From contig CALISI010000001.1 in assembly GCA_938041695.1 (NCBI GenBank), positions 1 to 23,315 on the forward strand: 23,315 nucleotides of DNA. The letters are read 5' to 3'. Origin of the DNA: an uncultured Actinomyces sp. (GTDB taxonomy: Bacteria; Actinomycetota; Actinomycetes; Actinomycetales; Actinomycetaceae). Made by a program: the position numbers and the translations under genes. Positions 13,674-21,117 of the stretch are shown here, piece by piece; within the stretch, counting starts at the first letter, position 1; every line of letters starts with the position of its first letter. Below the pieces are notes generated by a model. The model was given only the letters and a program-made list of their open reading frames with translations, ran no database searches and was not told the origin of the DNA.

Positions 13674-13713
13674 TTCCCCTAGTGTTCCCCTCAAGTTCCA
13701 TCACTAAGGGGAA
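13674..13713. repeat. Hairpin with an AT-rich flank
   Basis: CCCCTAGTG (13676-13684) pairs with CACTAAGGGG (13702-13711) with one bulged A, extended by two T-A pairs. No gene is assigned nearby on the plus strand. It lies 68 bases past the tRNA-Ser terminator on its downstream side. Confidence 0.4.
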
Positions 13714-13781
13714 AACGCGTGACTCGTTGGAACAACACCCCTCCCCTACGATGGCTACTTTTCGTTGCAAACAAAGAGAAA

Positions 13782-13809
13782 ACCCCGGAACCTGGGCAGG
13801 TTCCGGGGT
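13782..13809 (-). terminator. Terminator of tRNA-Ser
   Basis: A 12-13 bp stem, ACCCCGGAACCTG with CAGGTTCCGGGGT, is followed on the minus strand by TTTCTCTTTG directly after the tRNA CCA end. Confidence 0.85.
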
Positions 13810-13813
13810 CCGG

Positions 13814-13901
13814 TGGCGGAGGATGGGGGATTCGAACCCCCGAGGGCTTGCACCCAACACGCTTTCCAAGCGTGCGCCATAGGCCACTAGGCGAATCCTC
13901 C
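13814..13901 (-). tRNA. tRNA-Ser (anticodon GGA), CCA encoded
   Basis: 88 bases with the long variable arm of a type II tRNA. The acceptor GGAGGAT/ATCCTCC, the anticodon stem ACGCT/AGCGT with the loop TTGGAAA giving GGA, and the T-loop GTTCGAATC are all present. The 3' CCA is encoded in the DNA, unlike tRNA-Arg in this window. It reads UCC and UCU codons. Confidence 0.97.
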
Positions 13902-13920
13902 GTGCACATCGTGCCGGACA

Positions 13921-13926
13921 ATCATA
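13921..13926 (-). promoter_or_regulatory. -10 element of tRNA-Ser
   Basis: TATGAT lies 19 bases upstream of the mature tRNA 5' end, with a T-rich stretch (TTTTTT) further upstream. Confidence 0.5.
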
Positions 13927-14158
13927 AGCGAAAAAAGCCTCCCAGCGCCAATCCTGGCCAATGGACCAGATCACAGGCCCGGAATCCCGTGAAAAACCAC
14001 GCGCCCCGGCAAGCAGGCAAGCACACACCCACACCTTCCTCGGGTCACCCAGGCAATTCAGTGACATCGACGCCGCGAGCGTGCGCCAGCTCGACCACCG
14101 CCTGCCTGGCTGCACCCACGAAGGCCAACCCCCACAGGCAGCCCCGGCCTCGTGCGAA

Positions 14159-14596
14159 TCAGAAGAGCCCGAGCAGGTAGATCGAGAGGCCAACGAAGAC
14201 GAGGATGCCGTCGTAGACGAGGGCGGCGATGGCCTCGCGCGAGCCGATGCGCCCGGGGAGGGACTGCGCCTGAATCAGAGCGATGACCGCGAGAACGACG
14301 CTGATGACGAGGGTGAAGCCGAAGATCCCGAAGACGCCGAACCAGAGGGCAACTTTCGCCATGGGGTTCGTGATGGGTTTGGGGGAGGTGTAGCCGCCGT
14401 CGGCGAAGACCGCCCGGACATCGACGTATTCCGTACCCGGGAAGCTGCCGTACGAGGGCGGCACGTCCTGGCGGGTGACGCTCTCGGGGGCGTAGCCGTA
14501 GCGGTCGCCGGGGGCGGCAGTCGGCGAGGCAGTGTCCGGGTTCGCCCAGGGCACGCTGGAGACTGTGGGGGCGAGGTTCGGGGACGGCTGGCTCAT
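14159..14596 (-). CDS. Small membrane protein, DUF4190-like
   Basis: 145 residues of unknown function. The first 80 or so are a proline/serine/alanine-rich cytoplasmic segment. Two hydrophobic helices follow (about 82-108, containing AKVALWFGVFGIFGFTLVISVVLAVIALIQ, and about 122-145, ending IYLLGLF), joined by a short polar loop with REAIA. This two-helix layout with a disordered N-terminus resembles DUF4190-type actinobacterial proteins. The ATG at 14596 was preferred over the GTG at 14605 because AATAGT (14609-14604) ends 7 bases before it; a GGAG also lies just upstream. It diverges from the uracil permease and could be a small envelope or division accessory protein, which is a guess. Confidence 0.7.
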   Translation of the reverse strand: MSQPSPNLAPTVSSVPWANPDTASPTAAPGDRYGYAPESVTRQDVPPSYGSFPGTEYVDVRAVFADGGYTSPKPITNPMAKVALWFGVFGIFGFTLVISVVLAVIALIQAQSLPGRIGSREAIAALVYDGILVFVGLSIYLLGLF

Positions 14597-14693
14597 GTGC
14601 TCCACTATTCCATAACAGCAGGGGCGTGCACCACACTTTGGCCGCTCGCGGGGTTTAGGCGTGGCGAAACCTGCAGATACAGGGGCAAACGCG

Positions 14694-14699
14694 CTACCC
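14694..14699 (+). promoter_or_regulatory. Candidate -10 element of the uracil permease
   Basis: TACCCT lies 56 bases before the ATG, predicting a leader of about 50 bases. It contains GACCGG and a GATCGGAT segment. No attenuator is evident. Confidence 0.35.
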
Positions 14700-14755
14700 T
14701 GTTATTCCGACCGGTACGGCCATCCTGCCCATCAACTGATCGGATTTGTACGCTT

Positions 14756-16129
14756 ATGAGCGAAACGAAGACCTCGCTGTTCCGTTGGAAGCTTCACGGT
14801 AACGGCACATCCATTAATCCCGGTGACGTCGTCCTCCCGGGTGAGCGACTGTCGTGGCCGCGCACTATTGGCATTGGCGCCCAGCACGTGGTCGCAATGT
14901 TTGGTGCGACGTTCCTTGTTCCGTTGTTGACGGGTTTCCCTCCGTCGACAACGCTTTTCTTCACCGCGATCGGCACTCTGCTGTTCTTCCTGATCACGGC
15001 GGGCCGTCTGCCCTCGTACCTGGGCTCCTCGTTCGCCCTGATCGCCCCGATTACCGCGGTGTCGGCGTCCATGGGTTCCTCCTACGCGCTCGGCGGCATC
15101 ATTGCGACGGGTGCGACGCTGGCTGCGGTTGGTTTGATCGTTCACTTCGCGGGTGTGCGCTGGATTGACGCGGTCATGCCGCCCGTGGTGACGGGCGCGA
15201 TTGTGGCTCTCATCGGCCTGAACCTGGCACCTGCCGCGTGGAACTGGGTGAAGGAAGGCCCGATCACTGCTGTTGTGACGATCGTGTCGATCTGCCTCGT
15301 GACGGTGCTCTTCAAGGGCATCCTGGGCCGCCTGTCGATCCTGATCGGCGTGCTGATCGGCTACGTGGCGGCGATTCTTCAGGGTCAGGTCGACTTTTCG
15401 ACCGTGAGCAAGGCCGCTTGGATCGGCTTCCCCGAGTTCCAGGCCCCGAGCTTTGCCCCCTCGACCCTGGGCCTGTTCCTGCCGGTCGTGTTCATCCTGG
15501 TCGCGGAGAACGTCGGCCACGTGAAGTCTGTGTCCGCGATGACGGGCGAGAACATGGACGCCCTGACGGGACGCGCGCTCATGGCGGATGGCCTGTCCAC
15601 GATGCTGGCTGGCAGCGGCGGCGGCTCGGGTACGACGACCTACGCGGAGAACATCGGCGTCATGGCGGCGACCCGCGTGTACTCGACGGCCGCGTACTTG
15701 ATCGCGGCTGGTGTTGCCTTGGTTCTGTCGATGCTGCCGAAGTTCGGCGCGCTGATTGCGACGATTCCCCCGGGCGTCCTCGGCGGCGCGGGCACGGTCC
15801 TGTACGGCATGATCGGCATGCTGGGTGTGCGTATTTGGGTGCAGAACCGCGTGGACTTCTCCAACCCGGTGAACCTGAACACCGCTGCGGTCGCGTTGAT
15901 CGTCGCGATTGCGAACTTCACGTGGAAGATCGGCGACATGTCCTTCGAGGGCATCGCGCTGGGTACTGCCTCGGCTCTGCTGATCTACCACGGCATGCGC
16001 CTGATCTCGAAGCTGCGCGGCACGAACCTGGAGGCTGCGACGCCCGCGTCCGCGCCGTCGGGTTCGGAGCTGGAGGGCGAGGCGTACTCGAAGCGCCACC
16101 GTTCCCCCGCGCCGCAGGCTGACGCCTGA
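14756..16129 (+). CDS. uraA: Uracil permease, NCS2 family (UraA type)
   Basis: Proton-coupled importer of uracil. The 457-residue protein has the many transmembrane helices of the NCS2 fold. Family marks are GAQHVVAMFGATFLVPLLTG (41-60, including the QH motif), the substrate-site glutamate in VFILVAENVGHVKSVSAM (Glu251), and the NCS2 signature GGSGTTTYAENIGVMA (289-304). The C-terminal 35 residues are hydrophilic. The frame is open upstream to 13961, but that part is low-complexity and crosses tRNA-Ser upstream sequence, so the ATG at 14756 is the start. The ribosome binding site is weak (CGGAT). It ends before the large hairpin at 16146 and works with Upp (5365) in uracil salvage. Confidence 0.93.
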   Translation: MSETKTSLFRWKLHGNGTSINPGDVVLPGERLSWPRTIGIGAQHVVAMFGATFLVPLLTGFPPSTTLFFTAIGTLLFFLITAGRLPSYLGSSFALIAPITAVSASMGSSYALGGIIATGATLAAVGLIVHFAGVRWIDAVMPPVVTGAIVALIGLNLAPAAWNWVKEGPITAVVTIVSICLVTVLFKGILGRLSILIGVLIGYVAAILQGQVDFSTVSKAAWIGFPEFQAPSFAPSTLGLFLPVVFILVAENVGHVKSVSAMTGENMDALTGRALMADGLSTMLAGSGGGSGTTTYAENIGVMAATRVYSTAAYLIAAGVALVLSMLPKFGALIATIPPGVLGGAGTVLYGMIGMLGVRIWVQNRVDFSNPVNLNTAAVALIVAIANFTWKIGDMSFEGIALGTASALLIYHGMRLISKLRGTNLEAATPASAPSGSELEGEAYSKRHRSPAPQADA

Positions 16130-16145
16130 TCTGACGCTTTCATTC

Positions 16146-16209
16146 ACGAGGCCGGGGCTCGGCCACTCGCTCACCGCGCGGTGAGGGGTGGGCCGGGCCC
16201 CGGCCTCGT
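16146..16209 (+). terminator. Large nested hairpin after the uracil permease
   Basis: The outer stem ACGAGGCCGGGGC (16146-16158) pairs perfectly with GCCCCGGCCTCGT (16197-16209). Inside is the palindrome CTCACCGCGCGGTGAG plus a GGCC/GGCC segment. Only TTTAT follows. The arms are two copies of the window-wide GACGAGGCCGGGGC motif. Confidence 0.75.
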
Positions 16210-16223
16210 TTATCCTCCCAGTT

Positions 16224-16329
16224 TCGCACGTAATTCCCCGAGGGCGCCACGAACACCGTCAGCCCGATGCCCGGAATTCCAACGTTTTTAGGCGCACCTA
16301 CAAAGTGACCGACTGAGAATTACGTGCGA
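16224..16329. repeat. 13-bp perfect inverted repeat enclosing 80 bp
   Basis: TCGCACGTAATTC (16224-16236) and GAATTACGTGCGA (16317-16329) are exact reverse complements. The interior holds no gene. They lie between the permease terminator and the 3' end of the K+ channel gene. Confidence 0.55.
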
Positions 16330-16385
16330 CTTTTGGGTGAGCGGAGGCCACACGAATTCACCCCCGCAACAAAAGTCCCTGCACA

Positions 16386-17096
16386 TCAGTCGCTAGCACC
16401 ACCGCCACCGCGCAGCTCGTCGAGCATTCCCGCCGTGATGATGCCCGAGGGCAGGGCGACGACGGCGACGCCCATGAGCGAGGAGATCATGGCGATCGTG
16501 CGCCCCACGTCGGAGGAGGGATAAAGGTCGCCGTAGCCGACGGTCGTGAGGGAGACGACCGCCCAGTACACGGCATCGAAGAAGGTGTTGAAGGTGTCCG
16601 GCTCGACGTTGAAGATGACGAGGGCACTGACGAGGATGTAGCCGATGGCCAGGCAAAGAACTGCAAGCAGCGCCTCCCTCTGTTTCTCGAACACGGCGGC
16701 GATGGCGGAGGTGCTCTTCGAGTAGCGGATGAGCTTGAAGGCACGCAGCGTGCGGAAGAGGCGGAGGACTCGCAGCGTGCGCAGTGCGTCGTTGAGGGCG
16801 TTGAAGACAGGCAGGATCGACGCCAGGTCGATGATCGCCATGGGTGTGAAGGGGTAGATCAGGAACGACAGTGCGCCTTTGCGTAGCTTCAGGTCCGCCG
16901 TCGCCCACCGTGCCAGGTAGTCGACGATGAATACGAGGACGCACACGTATTCAATCGACTCGAGGACGGGGCTGGACCCCTTGAAGCACAGGGGAAGGAG
17001 GCTGGCAATAATGAGCACGGTCATGATGCGCCCGTACCACATTGTCGCTCTCCCATCGCCATTGAGCAGGGAGTAGAGCCGTTCCCGCATCCGCAT
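16386..17096 (-). CDS. Voltage-gated-type potassium channel (six-helix)
   Basis: 236 residues with the layout of a bacterial Kv-like channel. S1-S3 fall at about 23-95. S4 has spaced arginines in LRTLRVLRLFRTLRAFKLIR (about 105-124), followed by a linker, S5, and the pore with the K+ selectivity filter TVGYGD at 195-200. S6 follows as MISSLMGVAVVALPSGIITAGML. There is no C-terminal RCK domain. The ATG at 17096 follows a GAGGA ribosome binding site at good spacing and gives a basic MRMRERL start; the open frame to 17147 is poorer. It diverges from the MarR/osmolyte operon. Voltage dependence is inferred from the S4 arginines only. Confidence 0.9.
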   Translation of the reverse strand: MRMRERLYSLLNGDGRATMWYGRIMTVLIIASLLPLCFKGSSPVLESIEYVCVLVFIVDYLARWATADLKLRKGALSFLIYPFTPMAIIDLASILPVFNALNDALRTLRVLRLFRTLRAFKLIRYSKSTSAIAAVFEKQREALLAVLCLAIGYILVSALVIFNVEPDTFNTFFDAVYWAVVSLTTVGYGDLYPSSDVGRTIAMISSLMGVAVVALPSGIITAGMLDELRGGGGASD

Positions 17097-17244
17097 CGTC
17101 CTTCCTCGATACGCACGTGCCGCTCCGCTATGCGCGCCGCCGCGCATCCGCCGAGGCCCGAAGCGAGCACACGATCACGTCTCTCGCCTCCACAACGCAC
17201 TGTAGCACTGGGCGTGAGCTGCTTTGGCAGGACCGGCGCACAGC

Positions 17245-17316
17245 CAGATCCCCGCTGACACTCACGACTCAGACTTGCACATATGTCATCCGTCGGCGTA
17301 CAGATTTCCGCTGACA
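17245..17316 (+). repeat. Pair of CAGATYYCCGCTGACA repeats
   Basis: 16-base copies at 17245-17260 and 17301-17316 differ at two positions and begin 56 bases apart, in the divergent region between the K+ channel and marR. Confidence 0.45.
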
Positions 17317-17323
17317 AAAACCA

Positions 17324-17345
17324 TACGTGTTAATTATTTACGTGT
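17324..17345 (+). promoter_or_regulatory. Candidate MarR operator
   Basis: TACGTGT occurs at 17324-17330 and again at 17339-17345, 15 bases apart around an AT-rich centre TAATTATT, just upstream of and touching the -10 hexamer of marR. The position suits autorepression. Confidence 0.4.
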
Positions 17346-17350
17346 AGGGT
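17345..17350 (+). promoter_or_regulatory. -10 element of the marR-ABC operon (leaderless)
   Basis: TAGGGT ends 7 bases before the ATG at 17358, the same hexamer as at moaA. Confidence 0.5.
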
Positions 17351-17357
17351 AGTGGAC

Positions 17358-17795
17358 ATGGCAACATGTGCACCCTCGCTCTTCACAGCGCTGATCAATA
17401 CGGAAATGGGCGCGTGGAACGCGGTCGAATCCGCCCTCTCCGAGGCAGGAAACGCGCTAACGCTCGGCCGTTTCCTCGTCCTGCGCACGGTCCGCGACAC
17501 CCCCGCGTGCCGCATTCAGGAGGTCGCAGCGAGCCAGGGCATCACCCTGGGAGCGGCCTCGCGCCTCGTGGATCGCCTCCACCGAGACGGGCTCGTGCAC
17601 CGCACCCCGTGCGAGCACGACCGGCGCGCAATAATCCTGACGGTGACGGAAGAGGGCCTGGCACACCTCGAGGAGGCCTGCATGATCGTCGAGAAGGAGC
17701 AGGAACGCCTCTTCGCTCCACTCTCCGCAGCCCAGCGCGAGGAGCTGACGCGCAGCCTCACGCTTATCGCCGAAGCCGCCAAGGAGCGCGCATGA
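17358..17795 (+). CDS. MarR-family transcriptional regulator
   Basis: 145 residues with a winged-helix fold of MarR type: a helical dimerisation N-terminus, then recognition segments RIQEVAASQGITLGAASRLVDRLHRDGLVHR (about 57-87), and the wing CEHDRRAIILTVTEEG, where the D-R-R motif is the MarR signature. It is the first gene of a five-gene operon, and its stop overlaps the ATPase start by ATGA. It probably represses its own operon in response to a ligand, possibly osmotic stress or a substrate of the transporter; that is inferred from position. The ATG at 17358 is preferred to the GTG at 17352 because of the -10 spacing. Confidence 0.9.
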   Translation: MATCAPSLFTALINTEMGAWNAVESALSEAGNALTLGRFLVLRTVRDTPACRIQEVAASQGITLGAASRLVDRLHRDGLVHRTPCEHDRRAIILTVTEEGLAHLEEACMIVEKEQERLFAPLSAAQREELTRSLTLIAEAAKERA

Positions 17796-18619
17796 TTCGC
17801 TTCGACCACGTCTCCAAGACGTACCCGGGCGGCACCCGAGCCGTCGAGGACTTCTCCCTCACCGTCGAGCAGGGTTCCACGACCGTCTTCCTGGGCACCT
17901 CGGGCTGCGGCAAGACGACGCTCATGCGGATGGTGAACGCGATGGTCACCCCGACCTCGGGCAGGGTGTTCGTACGAGACCAGGACGTCGCAGGCGAGGA
18001 CCCCGTGCGCCTGCGCCGCTCGATCGGCTACGTCCTACAGGAGGGCGGCCTCTTCCCCCACCGAAGCATTGCCGACAATATCGCGACGGTCCCGCGCCTG
18101 GAGGGCGCCACGAAGCAAGCCTCCCGCGAGCGCGCGCTCGAGCTCCTGGCGCTGGTGGGCCTGGATCTCGAGATGGCTGATCGCTACCCCGCTCAGCTGT
18201 CGGGTGGGCAGCGTCAGCGCGTGGGCGTGGCCCGGGCGCTGGCCAACCGCGCGGACATCCTGCTCATGGACGAGCCTTTCGGGGCCCTCGATCCGATCGT
18301 GCGCGCCGACTTGCAGCGCGAGCTGAAGGAGATTCAGCGGGCGCTGGGCACGACGATCCTCTTCGTGACGCACGATGTGGACGAGGCGTTCACGCTGGGC
18401 GACCAGGTTGCCGTCCTCTCGACGGGCGGCCGCATCGAGCAGGTGGGCACGCCCACCGAGCTGCTCTCCTCCCCCGCGTCGCCTTTCGTCGCGGAGTTCG
18501 TGGGGGCCTCGCGCGCGGCGCGCCCCGTGCACCTCGCAGGCTCGGATGGTTTGATCGTCGACGAGGCCGGAACCCCCGTGGGCACGCTCACCTCCGACGA
18601 GGCCGGGGAGCGTCCGTGA
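17792..18619 (+). CDS. Osmoprotectant ABC transporter ATPase (OpuCA/ProV-like)
   Basis: Energises import of glycine betaine, choline or a related osmolyte. The 275-residue product has Walker A GTSGCGKTT (35-43), a Q-loop VLQEGGLFPH (81-90) typical of the OpuCA/ProV group, the signature LSGGQ (136-140), Walker B ILLMDEPFGALD (156-167), and the switch histidine in VTHDVDEA. The C-terminus stops soon after the ATPase domain, so the tandem CBS domains that sense ionic strength in many OpuCA proteins are missing. Its start overlaps the marR stop and its end overlaps the next gene by GTGA. The last codons include two copies of the GACGAGGCCGG motif. Confidence 0.9.
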   Translation: MIRFDHVSKTYPGGTRAVEDFSLTVEQGSTTVFLGTSGCGKTTLMRMVNAMVTPTSGRVFVRDQDVAGEDPVRLRRSIGYVLQEGGLFPHRSIADNIATVPRLEGATKQASRERALELLALVGLDLEMADRYPAQLSGGQRQRVGVARALANRADILLMDEPFGALDPIVRADLQRELKEIQRALGTTILFVTHDVDEAFTLGDQVAVLSTGGRIEQVGTPTELLSSPASPFVAEFVGASRAARPVHLAGSDGLIVDEAGTPVGTLTSDEAGERP

Positions 18620-19254
18620 CCTGGCTGTCCTCGAATTGGGGGGTCATCGGCTCCCTGACGCTCACTCACCTGTGGATCGCGCTACCAGTGATCGCCCTGT
18701 CGGTGCTGTTTTCCGTCCCGATCGCCCGCTGGGCCGCATTTTCGCCCCGCGGCGGCTGGGTCCTGTCGGCCCTCTCGGCCCTCTACGCGGTACCCTCGCT
18801 CCCCCTCCTGATTGTCATTCCGGTGATCGTGGGGGTGGCGCTGCGCTCGCCCGCCAACATGGTGATTGTCCTGACGCTCTACGGCGTGGCGGTGCTGGTG
18901 CGCCAGGTCGCAGAAGGCTTCCGCGCGATTCCGCGCGCGACCCTGCAGGCCGCGAACGCGTGCGGCTATTCCCTGCCCAGGCGTTTCGTTGAGGTCGAAC
19001 TGCCCCTGGCGACACCCGTCATCGTGGCGGGCACGCGCGTGGTTGCCACGTCGACCGTGTCGCTCGTGACCGTGGGCGCGTTTATCGGGGTGCGCTCGCT
19101 GGGCACGCTGTTTACTGACGGTTTTCAGCGCGGAATCATCGCCGAGGTCGTGGCCGGCCTGGTCGCGACGGTCCTCCTCGCGCTCGTCATCGACGCGCTG
19201 GTGCAGGGTATCGGCTGGGCGCTGACCCCGTGGACGAGGAGAGGGCGGGCATGA
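18616..19254 (+). CDS. Osmoprotectant ABC transporter permease 1 (OpuCB-like)
   Basis: Membrane subunit of the osmolyte importer, with 212 residues and about five or six helices. The EAA-like loop ATLQAANACGYSLPRRFVEVELPLATPVIVAGTR (about 113-146) is the ATPase docking site. The segment TVSLVTVGAFIGVRSLGTLFTDGFQR is characteristic of OpuCB/OpuCD permeases. The GTG start at 18616 overlaps the ATPase stop as GTGA, and the stop overlaps the second permease as ATGA. The two permeases are paralogues and probably form a heterodimer. Confidence 0.9.
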   Translation: MTWLSSNWGVIGSLTLTHLWIALPVIALSVLFSVPIARWAAFSPRGGWVLSALSALYAVPSLPLLIVIPVIVGVALRSPANMVIVLTLYGVAVLVRQVAEGFRAIPRATLQAANACGYSLPRRFVEVELPLATPVIVAGTRVVATSTVSLVTVGAFIGVRSLGTLFTDGFQRGIIAEVVAGLVATVLLALVIDALVQGIGWALTPWTRRGRA

Positions 19255-19946
19255 ACATTCTCCTCGACGCCCTGAGGTGGCTGGCGGTGCCCGCACACTG
19301 GCTGGGCGAGTCCGGAATCCTCGTGCGGGCCGCGCAGCACCTGGGCCTCACACTCCTGATTGTGGCGCTCGCGGCCCTGATCGCGCTGCCGCTGGGCACA
19401 TGGATCGGGCATACGGGCAGGGGCCGCTGGCTGGTGAGCGCGACGGGCGCGGCGCGCGCGGTCCCCACCCTCGGCGTCCTGACGCTGGCGGGCCTGTGGC
19501 TGGGCATCGGTCTGGCGGCCCCGACGCTGGCGCTCTTGATCCTGGCGATCCCACCGCTCCTGTCGGCGACCTATTCGGGCATCGCCTCGACCCCGAGGGC
19601 CACCGTGGATGCGGCGCGTGCGATCGGGCTGACCGAACCCCAGGTGCTGACGCAGGTCGAGGCCCCGCACGCGGCAGGCCTCGTGGCCGCGGGCGTGCGC
19701 TCGGCGACCCTCCAGGTGATCGCGACGACGACGCTCGCGGCCTACACGGCGAACGACAGCCTCGGCCGTTTCCTCTACGAGGGTCTGAAGACCCGCGACT
19801 ACGCGGAGATGATCGGCGGCGCGATCATCGTCGTCGCCCTCGCGCTGGCGACCGACGCGCTCCTGGCGCTGGTGGCGCGACGCCTTCGTGCCCGCACCCA
19901 CTCTGTTGCAGACGATGAGAACAACTCACTCAAGGAGACACTATGA
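19251..19946 (+). CDS. Osmoprotectant ABC transporter permease 2 (OpuCD-like)
   Basis: Second membrane subunit, 231 residues. It has the same layout as permease 1: helices near 33-52 and 62-100, an EAA-like loop TVDAARAIGLTEPQVLTQVEAPHAAGLVAAGVRSA (about 118-152), and the diagnostic TTLAAYTANDSLGRFLYEGLKTRDYAEMIGGA. The ATG at 19251 overlaps the preceding stop. The frame extends 7 codons further upstream to 19230, but those codons overlap permease 1 more deeply and give a hydrophilic MDEERAG, so they are less likely. The end overlaps the binding protein by ATGA. Confidence 0.9.
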   Translation: MNILLDALRWLAVPAHWLGESGILVRAAQHLGLTLLIVALAALIALPLGTWIGHTGRGRWLVSATGAARAVPTLGVLTLAGLWLGIGLAAPTLALLILAIPPLLSATYSGIASTPRATVDAARAIGLTEPQVLTQVEAPHAAGLVAAGVRSATLQVIATTTLAAYTANDSLGRFLYEGLKTRDYAEMIGGAIIVVALALATDALLALVARRLRARTHSVADDENNSLKETL

Positions 19947-20860
19947 AACGCACGATGATCACAATGGCTGCCGTCGCGGCTTCCGCCCTGGCGCTGGCCG
20001 CCTGCGGTTCCGCAGAGTCGGTCGGCGGCAACGCGAGCACCGGAAGTTCGGAGAATGGCCAGACGACGCTCGTCGTGGGGTCGCAGGACTACTACTCGAA
20101 CGAGATCATCGCCGAGGCCTACGCGCAGGCCCTCGAGGGTGCCGGTTTCACGGTCGACCGCCAGATGCGAATCGGCCAGCGCGAGGTCTACATGCCCGAG
20201 CTTGAGGCCGGATCGATCGACGTCTTCCCCGAGTACACGGGCAACCTCCTGCAGTACCTGGATCCCGATGCCACCGCACGCTCCACCGACGAGGTGTACG
20301 ACGCACTGCGCAGCGCCCTTCCCGATGGCTTGCGTGCCCTCGAGCAGGCGGGCGCGACCGACCAGGATTCCTACGTGGTGACGGCAGACTTCGCGCAAGA
20401 ACACTCGCTCACCTCGATCGGCGACCTCGCGAACGCGGGCACGCTGACGCTGGGCGGCAATTCGGAGCTGCGCACGCGCCCCTACGGCCCGACCGGACTA
20501 TCCGACCTCTACGGAGTGCCCGTCAACTTCACCCCGATTGAGGATTCGGGCGGCCCGCTCACCGTCAAGGCGCTGAAGGACGGCGACATCCAGCTGGCGA
20601 ACATCTACTCCTCGGACCCGGCGCTCGCGGACGGAACGCTGACGGTCCTGACGGACCCGAAGGGCCTGTTCCTGGCCTCGCACGTGGTACCCCTGGCCTC
20701 GTCGCGGGTCAGCGACGACGCGACGGCGGTCATCAATCGGGTAAGCGAGGCGCTCGACGCGCAGGATCTCATCGAGATGAACCGGGCGTCGACGGCCGAG
20801 CAGAAGTCCGCCTCTCAGATCGCCCACGACTGGCTGATCTCGGAGGGCCTGCTCTCCTGA
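19943..20860 (+). CDS. Osmoprotectant-binding lipoprotein (OpuCC/ProX-like)
   Basis: Captures the osmolyte outside the cell for the ABC importer. The 305-residue product begins with a signal peptide and lipobox LAAC (Cys21), then a Ser/Gly linker and the OpuAC-type domain: VVGSQDYYSNEIIAEAYAQALEGAG, the conserved REVYMPELEAGSIDVFPEYTGNLLQYL, and later DGDIQLANIYSSDPAL and DDATAVINRVSEALD. The FPEYTG segment is typical of glycine betaine/choline QAT-family binding proteins. It is the last gene of the operon, has an AAGGAGA ribosome binding site, and overlaps permease 2. The exact ligand cannot be told. Confidence 0.9.
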   Translation: MKRTMITMAAVAASALALAACGSAESVGGNASTGSSENGQTTLVVGSQDYYSNEIIAEAYAQALEGAGFTVDRQMRIGQREVYMPELEAGSIDVFPEYTGNLLQYLDPDATARSTDEVYDALRSALPDGLRALEQAGATDQDSYVVTADFAQEHSLTSIGDLANAGTLTLGGNSELRTRPYGPTGLSDLYGVPVNFTPIEDSGGPLTVKALKDGDIQLANIYSSDPALADGTLTVLTDPKGLFLASHVVPLASSRVSDDATAVINRVSEALDAQDLIEMNRASTAEQKSASQIAHDWLISEGLLS

Positions 20861-20873
20861 GTGCTCCTCGATG

Positions 20874-20921
20874 GACGAGGCCGGGGCCGGGTGTGTGCGC
20901 ACGCTCAGCCCCGGCCTCGTC
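20874..20921 (+). terminator. Terminator of the osmolyte operon
   Basis: GACGAGGCCGGGGC (20874-20887) pairs perfectly with GCCCCGGCCTCGTC (20908-20921) across a 20-base loop containing GTGTGCGCAC. No T-run follows. It uses the same stem sequence as the hairpin at 16146. Confidence 0.75.
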
Positions 20922-20955
20922 GCATGGATACTTGGCCACAACGGACCTGCTTTTA

Positions 20956-20966
20956 TGTGACTCACA
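20956..20966. promoter_or_regulatory. TGTGACTCACA palindrome upstream of the oligopeptide-binding gene
   Basis: An 11-base perfect palindrome around a central C lies just upstream of a TTGACC -35-like hexamer (20974-20979). Its GTG...CAC shape fits a GntR-family operator better than a CRP site. Confidence 0.35.
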
Positions 20967-21117
20967 CCATTATTTGACCTACTTTTTACGTTTGTAACCA
21001 AAATGTAATGCGCACATGATGGACATCTTTCGTATCTTCCAGGCCTCAGGGGTTACTCTCGGACCATACCTGAGGGCACCGCCCCCAGTTCCACCCATCA
21101 ACCAGGAGGAAGAATCC

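Larger units (their letters stand above)
13282..13780. other. Gene-free repeat cluster after the YbaK-family gene
   Basis: About 500 bases without a credible gene. Three related units are anchored on CTTCGAGACG at 13302, 13421 and 13479, then comes the right arm of the 47-base inverted repeat (13522-13568), and then a hairpin (13674-13713). Open frames here repeat peptides such as TAARPFVSKPGQ only because the DNA repeats. Confidence 0.65.

Noticed and set aside
13151..13707. Repeat-containing proteins in the cluster after the YbaK-family gene
   Set aside because: Several overlapping frames on both strands repeat the same peptides only because the DNA repeats. None has a credible start signal.
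12655..14193. A 512-residue minus-strand protein
   Set aside because: It runs antisense through the YbaK-family gene and across tRNA-Ser, with no family features.
14756..16174. A 480-residue minus-strand frame
   Set aside because: It is the antisense shadow of the uracil permease, rich in Arg, His and Asp as expected for reverse-read hydrophobic codons.
20956..20966. CRP-binding site
   Set aside because: TGTGA and TCACA are separated by one base instead of six, so a GntR-type site is the better fit.
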